Positions 58,684 to 64,000 of a stretch of DNA of 64,000 nucleotides are shown piece after piece. Position 1 is the stretch's first letter; each line of letters opens with the position of its first letter. The position numbers and the translations under genes are program-made. The notes under the pieces are model-generated. The model saw nothing but the letters and a program-made list of their open reading frames with translations, was not told the origin of the DNA and did not search any database. The stretch lies in assembly GCF_009193265.1 (NCBI RefSeq), contig NZ_VZZZ01000002.1, forward strand, positions 25,824-89,823, given 5' to 3'. Source of the DNA: Marinobacter changyiensis (GTDB lineage: Bacteria; Pseudomonadota; Gammaproteobacteria; Pseudomonadales; Oleiphilaceae).

Positions 58684-59154
58684 GTGCGGTTGCGGCTGAT
58701 TTGCGTGGGTCAGAAAATGCCCGACTGGGTAACTCAGGGGTTTAATGACTACGCAAAGCGCATGCCTCCCGAGCTTGCTGTCGAACTCTCGGAAATTGCC
58801 CTTGCTCACCGCGGAAAAAACGCCGATATAGCTCGCATGGTTCAGCGCGAAGGTGAATTGGTGCTTGCGGCCACGGGCAAGGGTGACCGGCTGATTGCGC
58901 TGGAAGTGGGCGGTAAACCCTGGTCCACGGAGCAGCTGGCGAAACAGTTGGAAAGTTGGCAGCAAAACGGTCGGGATGTCAGTTTCATGATCGGCGGGCC
59001 GGATGGCCTGTCGGACCAATGTCGGGCGCAGGCTGACCAGATGTGGTCACTGTCACCGCTGACGCTACCGCATCCATTGGTCAGGATCGTGCTGGCCGAG
59101 CAGCTCTACCGGGCGTGGTCCATCACCCGAAATCACCCATACCACCGCGCTTAG
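58684..59154 (+). CDS. rlmH: 23S rRNA pseudouridine-1915 N3-methyltransferase
   Basis: A 156-residue SPOUT methyltransferase. The start is GTG 58684 (reading [16 protein letters not shown]), matching E. coli RlmH; ATG starts upstream lie inside rsfS. SPOUT features are [18 protein letters not shown] and the C-terminal [22 protein letters not shown]. It directly follows rsfS and precedes mrdA. Confidence 0.96.
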   Translation: MRLRLICVGQKMPDWVTQGFNDYAKRMPPELAVELSEIALAHRGKNADIARMVQREGELVLAATGKGDRLIALEVGGKPWSTEQLAKQLESWQQNGRDVSFMIGGPDGLSDQCRAQADQMWSLSPLTLPHPLVRIVLAEQLYRAWSITRNHPYHRA

Positions 59155-59163
59155 GACGACAAC

Positions 59164-61056
59164 ATGCCTTGGGGTGAGTTCAAAGACACGGTCGCCGAAC
59201 GACGTATTTTTCAGCACCGGACCCTGGTCGCATTGATGCTGCTGTTTGTAATGATGGGTGTGTTGATGGCCCGCATGTATTACTTGCAGGTTATCCAGCA
59301 CGATACTTACACCACGCTGTCTGATAAGAATCGTGTCCAGGTTCAATCTGTCGCGCCTACCCGCGGCCTTGTGTATGATCGCAACAACGTATTACTGGCA
59401 GAAAACCGGCCTGTATTCAACGTCACCATCGTGCCGGAACGGGTTGCTGATATCTCCCAAACCCTCAGTGAACTCCAGGCCATTCTGAATATTTCCGAAG
59501 ATGATCTGGACCGTTTTCGTGGCCGGCTTCTGGAACCCCGTCGTCCGTTCCAGGAAATACCCTTGCGCTACGATCTTACCGAACAGGAAATCGCCAGTAT
59601 GGCGGTCCATCGGCATACCCTTCCGGGCGTGGAAGTGAATGCCGAACTGGTTCGGTACTATCCGTACAGCGAATTGACCTCCCATGCCCTGGGCTATGTT
59701 GGCAGGATCAACAGGGATGAACTTCAGCGCATTGACCCGGTCAACTATGCCGGTACCAACTACATCGGCAAGTCAGGTATAGAGCGCTTCTACGAACAGG
59801 CTCTGCACGGCAAGGTGGGCTATCAGCATGTCGAGACCAATGCCCGGGGGCGAACATTGAGGGTGCTTGAGCGCGAAAATCCGGTGCCCGGTGAAGATAT
59901 CCGCTTGCACCTGGATATTCGCCTTCAGAAACTTGCCCACGATCTGCTTGATGGCCGACGTGGGGCTATCGTCGCCATTGAGCCCAAGACCGGAGGCGTG
60001 TTGGCGCTGGCGAGTGTGCCGGGTTTCGATGCCAACCTGTTCGTCACCGGCATTGGTGTTGAGGCTTACCGTGAACTCAACGAGTCACTGGACAAACCGC
60101 TGTTTAATCGTGCACTGCGAGGGCAATATCCGCCCGGATCAACGATCAAACCCATGCTGGCCATTGCCGCACTGGACAGCGGCTCCACCAACCGAGAACG
60201 GACGGTCTGGGACCCGGGCTACTTTCAGTTAAAACCGACTGGCCGTCGCTTTCGTGACTGGAAGCGCGGTGGCCATGGCTGGGTCAATCTGAAGGACGCG
60301 GTGGAACAATCCTGCGACATCTATTTTTACGATGTTGGGGTGCGCATGGGTGTTGATGTCATGCATGATTACCTGACCAGATTCGGTTTCGGGGAGGAAA
60401 CCTCACTGGATATCAGTGGTGCATTGCCCGGGATAGTGCCTTCGCGGGAGTGGAAACGTGCCCACCGGAATGAACCCTGGTATCCCGGTGATTCCGTCAA
60501 CATGAGCATCGGACAGGGTTTTAATCTGGCGACCCCCCTGCAGCTGGCAACCGGAACGGCGGTGCTGGCGAACCGGGGTGTATGGAACCAGCCGAGGCTG
60601 TTGAGCGATGTCCTGGGAGACCACGATTTCGAGGAAGGTCTGTTTGGCGCGGCCCGGGACGATATTATCCTGACTGACCCTGATACCTGGACGTTTGGCA
60701 TCAAGGCCATGGAGGCGGTCATGCACGGAACCAAAGGTACGGCACGCGCTGCTGCTCGCAAAGCGCCCTACCGGATGGCCGGTAAAACCGGTACTGCCCA
60801 GGTTTTCAGTCTCGCCGAAGGCGAGGAGTACGATGAGGAGGAGGTGCGCATTCGGCTACGGGATCACGCGTTGTTTATCGGGTTTGCTCCGGTGGAAGAT
60901 CCGGTCATCGCGGTCGCAGTGATTGTAGAGAATGGTGGCAGCGGCAGCGGCACGGCGGCGCCGGTGGCTCGGGCGATGTTTGATGCCTGGTTACTGGGTT
61001 TTCCGGCTCCGGACGAGCCAGTTCTGGTCAAGTCGGATCCGGGGGCGGGAGAGTAA
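59164..61056 (+). CDS. mrdA: Penicillin-binding protein 2
   Basis: A 630-residue class B transpeptidase of the elongasome. One N-terminal membrane segment (about 18-38), a dimerisation domain, then the transpeptidase motifs SxxK (PGSTIKPM), SCD (VEQSCDIYFYD) and KTG (GKTGTAQV). It makes side-wall cross-links with RodA, encoded next with a 1-base overlap. Length matches family. Confidence 0.97.
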   Translation: MPWGEFKDTVAERRIFQHRTLVALMLLFVMMGVLMARMYYLQVIQHDTYTTLSDKNRVQVQSVAPTRGLVYDRNNVLLAENRPVFNVTIVPERVADISQTLSELQAILNISEDDLDRFRGRLLEPRRPFQEIPLRYDLTEQEIASMAVHRHTLPGVEVNAELVRYYPYSELTSHALGYVGRINRDELQRIDPVNYAGTNYIGKSGIERFYEQALHGKVGYQHVETNARGRTLRVLERENPVPGEDIRLHLDIRLQKLAHDLLDGRRGAIVAIEPKTGGVLALASVPGFDANLFVTGIGVEAYRELNESLDKPLFNRALRGQYPPGSTIKPMLAIAALDSGSTNRERTVWDPGYFQLKPTGRRFRDWKRGGHGWVNLKDAVEQSCDIYFYDVGVRMGVDVMHDYLTRFGFGEETSLDISGALPGIVPSREWKRAHRNEPWYPGDSVNMSIGQGFNLATPLQLATGTAVLANRGVWNQPRLLSDVLGDHDFEEGLFGAARDDIILTDPDTWTFGIKAMEAVMHGTKGTARAAARKAPYRMAGKTGTAQVFSLAEGEEYDEEEVRIRLRDHALFIGFAPVEDPVIAVAVIVENGGSGSGTAAPVARAMFDAWLLGFPAPDEPVLVKSDPGAGE

Positions 61057-62198
61057 TGGGTTTACGCGATTTTGCCCGCCCGATGTCTCACCATCCGCTG
61101 TCCGGGGCCAGAAGTATCTGGACAACTCTGCATGTTGATCCGTTTTTGCTGGTGCTCTTGCTGGCACTGCTCAGTTTCGGTTTGATCATACTGTTCAGTG
61201 GTGGTGACGGCCGCATTGCACTGGTCAAGGCGCAAAGCATCCGGATAGGCCTGGCGCTGGTGGTCATGTTTGTATTTGCCCAGCTTGACCCGTCGGTATA
61301 CCGGCGCTGGGCGCCCTGGCTCTATGGTGTCGGTCTGCTCGCGCTGGTTGCTGTAATACTGTTTGGCGTGGGGGCCAAAGGCGCCCAGCGTTGGTTGGCA
61401 TTACCGGGCTTGCCGCGGTTCCAGCCCTCGGAATTAATGAAAATTGTGGTGCCGATGACGGTAGCCTGGTATCTCTCGCGGCACTTCCTGCCTCCGAGGC
61501 TTTCCCGGGTGGCTATTGCATTGGCGATGGTGTTGGTTCCCATGGCGTTGATTGCCAGGCAGCCAGACCTGGGAACCTCGGTGCTGGTGGCTGCTGCCGG
61601 TCTGTTTGTGGTGTTTTTTGCCGGTATTCGCTGGCGCATAATCAGCGCTTTTTTCGTGTTGGTATCGATTGCAGCGCCGTTAATGTGGTTTTTTGGCATG
61701 CGTGACTACCAGAAACAACGGGTGCTGACGCTGCTGGACCCGGAAAGTGATCCGCTTGGCGCTGGCTGGAATATCATGCAGTCGAAAACGGCCATTGGCT
61801 CTGGCGGCTGGAGTGGCAAGGGTTGGATGCAGGGAACCCAGTCGCACCTGGAGTTCCTGCCGGAAAGTCACACGGACTTCATTGTTGCGGTACTGGCGGA
61901 AGAGTTTGGCTTTGTCGGTATTTTTGCTTTGATGTCACTGTACCTGCTTGTCTTGTTGCGCTGCCTCTATATTGCCGTGAATGCACAGGATTCGTTCAGT
62001 CGTTTGCTGGCGGGCGCCCTGAGCATGACGTTCTTCATTTATGTGTTCGTGAATGTGGGTATGGTCAGCGGCTTGCTGCCGGTGGTGGGGGTTCCGTTGC
62101 CTCTGATCAGTTATGGCGGCACGTCTATTGTCACTCTGATGGCGGCATTCGGTATTCTGATGTCCATACATACCCATAGGCGTATGATCGCCGCCTGA
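61056..62198 (+). CDS. mrdB: Rod shape-determining glycosyltransferase RodA
   Basis: A 380-residue SEDS-family membrane protein with about ten membrane segments. Typical segments: GAKGAQRWLALPGLPRFQPSELMKI, LIARQPDLGTSVLVA, and the C-terminal VGVPLPLISYGGTSIVTLMAAFGI. RodA polymerises peptidoglycan strands for PBP2. It overlaps mrdA by one base. Confidence 0.97.
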   Translation: MGLRDFARPMSHHPLSGARSIWTTLHVDPFLLVLLLALLSFGLIILFSGGDGRIALVKAQSIRIGLALVVMFVFAQLDPSVYRRWAPWLYGVGLLALVAVILFGVGAKGAQRWLALPGLPRFQPSELMKIVVPMTVAWYLSRHFLPPRLSRVAIALAMVLVPMALIARQPDLGTSVLVAAAGLFVVFFAGIRWRIISAFFVLVSIAAPLMWFFGMRDYQKQRVLTLLDPESDPLGAGWNIMQSKTAIGSGGWSGKGWMQGTQSHLEFLPESHTDFIVAVLAEEFGFVGIFALMSLYLLVLLRCLYIAVNAQDSFSRLLAGALSMTFFIYVFVNVGMVSGLLPVVGVPLPLISYGGTSIVTLMAAFGILMSIHTHRRMIAA

Positions 62199-62361
62199 TG
62201 TTCCGTCTGGCTCATTCGGGTTACCTTTTGGTTAGGTTGGCCCGGTGCCATGGTGAATGCCAAACGGAGCGTGATAATCTCCGGAGCGTTCCCGCGAGCC
62301 CTGTGTAAACAGGAAGTTGTCAGCGATGCCCAGAAATGTTTGGTTGGTAAAAAGGGTTTTC

Positions 62362-63387
62362 ATGAATATGCAATCAGTCAGTCGCTCCTTGCTGTGTTCT
62401 GCGGGCATTTTTCTGTTCGTCGCGGCAGTACCGGTGTCGGCTGAGGGTGCTTCAGAGGGTACCTATTCGGAAACCCGGGATGGTGTGGCGTTCATTCAGG
62501 CGTTATCCGATGAGCACGGATTTGACCGCGCCGAACTGACCGGGTGGCTTGGCGAGGCGGAGCGGCAGGACAGCATTCTGAAGTCCATCAGCACCCCAGC
62601 CGAAAAAACCCTTGAATGGTATGAATATCGTCGGATATTCATACGGGACGAGCAGATTGACGGCGGGCTCGCGTTCCTGCGCGAACACCGGGAAGCTTTC
62701 GAACGAGCAGAGACGGAATTGGGCGTTTCGAAATATATTATTGCGGCAATCATCGGGGTAGAAACCCGGTACGGTCGCTATTTGGGAAATCACCGGGTGC
62801 TGGATGCCCTGGCCACTCTGGCGTTTGATTATCCGCCCCGAAGCGCGTTTTTCCGGCGTGAGTTGGCTGAGTTTTTTTTGATGACCCGTGAACAGGGCTT
62901 TGATCCACTCCTGGTCAAAGGCTCCTATGCCGGCGCAATGGGCTACGGCCAGTTTATATCGAGTAGCTATCGTCATTACGCCATTGATTTTGATGGTGAT
63001 AAGGTTGCCGACATTCTGACCAATCCGGTGGATGCCATCGGCAGTGTGGCGAATTATTTTGCCCGGCATGGCTGGGTCAGTGGTGGCCCGGTGGCGGAGC
63101 AGATTGCCGACGCCGACTCGCTGGCCGCGGATTCTGCGCTCCTGACATCGGGGCTGAAGCCATCCAGAACGATTGCAGACTATCGGGCGGCGGGGCTTGA
63201 ACCGGTTTCTGAACTACCTGACGATGGGCCGGCGCGAGCCATCAGGCTGGAAGGTGAAGAGCAGCCGCAATTATGGCTGACCTACCATAACTTCTATGTC
63301 ATCACTCGCTACAACCACAGTCATCTCTATGGAATGGCGGTGTTCGAACTGTCCCGGGCATTGCGGAGCCAGCATGACGAATCCTAA
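62362..63387 (+). CDS. mltB: Membrane-bound lytic murein transglycosylase B
   Basis: A 341-residue periplasmic enzyme that cuts glycan strands. The start chosen is ATG 62362, preceded by AAAAAGGG, which gives a good signal peptide cleaved near SAEG; starts at 62317 and 62326 are possible. The catalytic Glu is in IIGVETRYGRYLGNHRVLDALATLAFDYPPR, with GSYAGAMGYGQFISSSYRHYAIDFDGD after it. No lipobox Cys is seen, so it may be soluble rather than lipid-anchored. Its last 14 bases overlap rlpA. Confidence 0.93.
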   Translation: MNMQSVSRSLLCSAGIFLFVAAVPVSAEGASEGTYSETRDGVAFIQALSDEHGFDRAELTGWLGEAERQDSILKSISTPAEKTLEWYEYRRIFIRDEQIDGGLAFLREHREAFERAETELGVSKYIIAAIIGVETRYGRYLGNHRVLDALATLAFDYPPRSAFFRRELAEFFLMTREQGFDPLLVKGSYAGAMGYGQFISSSYRHYAIDFDGDKVADILTNPVDAIGSVANYFARHGWVSGGPVAEQIADADSLAADSALLTSGLKPSRTIADYRAAGLEPVSELPDDGPARAIRLEGEEQPQLWLTYHNFYVITRYNHSHLYGMAVFELSRALRSQHDES

Positions 63388-64000
63388 GTTACTCTACGCC
63401 GTGTTAATCCTGCTGGTGCTCGCCGGTTGCGCTTCTTCTCCCGGCGGGACAGACCCTTCTTCCCGTTACACCATAAGTCAGGACCGGGCTCCGTCTGGCA
63501 GTTTTGATGCCAGTGCTCTCGAGGACGCCCGCCCGCGTTATGAAGCCCCGCGCAGGGCCGGTAATAAGTCGCCCTACACGGTTTGGGGCAAGCAATATCA
63601 GGTGATGTCTTCGGCTGACGGTTACGTCGATCGGGGTATTGCCAGTTGGTACGGTGAAAAGTTCCATGGCCACAAAACGTCTAACGGCGAAACCTTTGAC
63701 ATGTACACCATGTCGGCGGCTCATAAATCATTGCCGATTCCGGGTTACGCTCGGGTGACCAATCTGGATAATGGTCGATCGGTGGTGGTAAGGGTAAATG
63801 ATCGCGGTCCCTTCCATGGGGATCGGTTGATTGACCTTTCTTATGCTGCAGCGAAAAAGCTTGGTTACCAGTCAAGGGGAACCGCTCGGGTTGAAGTGGC
63901 CTCGATTACGGTTCGCCCGGATGGCAGCATGACCCTGGCTGGCAAACGTTATCCGGAGGCAGCCGCACCCGTAGCGGTGGCAGAACAGACCAGGGAAACC
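63374..64000 (+). CDS. rlpA: RlpA septal-ring lipoprotein / lytic transglycosylase, 5' part
   Basis: Partial gene: begins at ATG 63374 inside the mltB end and runs off the window. A lipoprotein signal peptide ends in LVLAGC (lipobox), followed by a Ser/Pro-rich linker, then the double-psi beta-barrel domain with ASWYGEKFHGHKTSNGE, TMSAAHKSLP and VRVNDRGPFHGDRLIDLS, the region holding the active Glu, His and Asp of RlpA. It acts on denuded glycan at the septum. The C-terminal SPOR domain, if present, lies outside. Confidence 0.95.
   Translation, partial: MTNPKLLYAVLILLVLAGCASSPGGTDPSSRYTISQDRAPSGSFDASALEDARPRYEAPRRAGNKSPYTVWGKQYQVMSSADGYVDRGIASWYGEKFHGHKTSNGETFDMYTMSAAHKSLPIPGYARVTNLDNGRSVVVRVNDRGPFHGDRLIDLSYAAAKKLGYQSRGTARVEVASITVRPDGSMTLAGKRYPEAAAPVAVAEQTRET

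Overview
This window is a bacterial chromosome segment of moderately high GC with almost no unused space. Gene content and order (the end of the murC-ddl-ftsQAZ-lpxC division cluster, then secA, argJ and a Nudix/ThiE fusion; later proA-nadD-rsfS-rlmH-mrdAB-mltB-rlpA) point to a Pseudomonas-like gammaproteobacterium. The protein sequences and the combination of genes suggest Marinobacter or a close relative; that genus call is inference. I see no rRNA, tRNA, CRISPR array, integrase or insertion sequence.

Layout. 1-10.8 kb: cell wall and division genes on the + strand (murC 3' end, ddl, ftsQ, ftsA, ftsZ, lpxC), dciA facing them, then an M23 peptidase and secA with a strong terminator. 10.8-24.6 kb: housekeeping genes (argJ, mutT-thiE fusion, moaC, moaA, ribA, the dxs-ispA-xseB operon, a PilZ protein, an NRDE protein, a TauE-type transporter, lgt-thyA-folA, a DEAD-box helicase). 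24.9-48 kb: a catabolic region for phenylacetate and related aromatic compounds. 48-56 kb: accessory genes, including a haloalkane dehalogenase-like protein that lacks its nucleophile, an AI-2E family transporter, a decayed ilvD, a LON-domain protein and an operon of two degenerate GGDEF proteins with a DedA-PAP2 fusion. 56.2-64 kb: proA, nadD, rsfS, rlmH, mrdA, mrdB, mltB and the 5' part of rlpA.

The phenylacetate region is the most distinctive part. A PaaX-type repressor is divergent from a five-part branched-chain-type ABC transporter. The last transporter gene encodes a hemerythrin-like domain fused in frame to the LivF-type ATPase. Next come a fused indolepyruvate:ferredoxin oxidoreductase, which could make arylacetyl-CoA directly from aromatic 2-oxo acids, and its divergent Lrp-type regulator. 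Two - strand operons follow: paaABCDE-paaZ (ring epoxidation and ring opening) and paaG-paaI-paaJ-paaK (CoA ligase, isomerase, thiolase, thioesterase), with paaY divergent. paaF and paaH homologues are not in the window. Three intergenic regions of the locus share TRTGATAC elements, and two share a TTGATNNNCGTCAA element, which suggests one regulon linking the transporter and the catabolic operons.

Other points worth attention are a long inverted duplication of the paaX 3' end between paaX and an MFS gene, an ilvD pseudogene with three internal deletions, a likely lpxC terminator buried in dciA, and several convergent gene pairs whose coding ends overlap.
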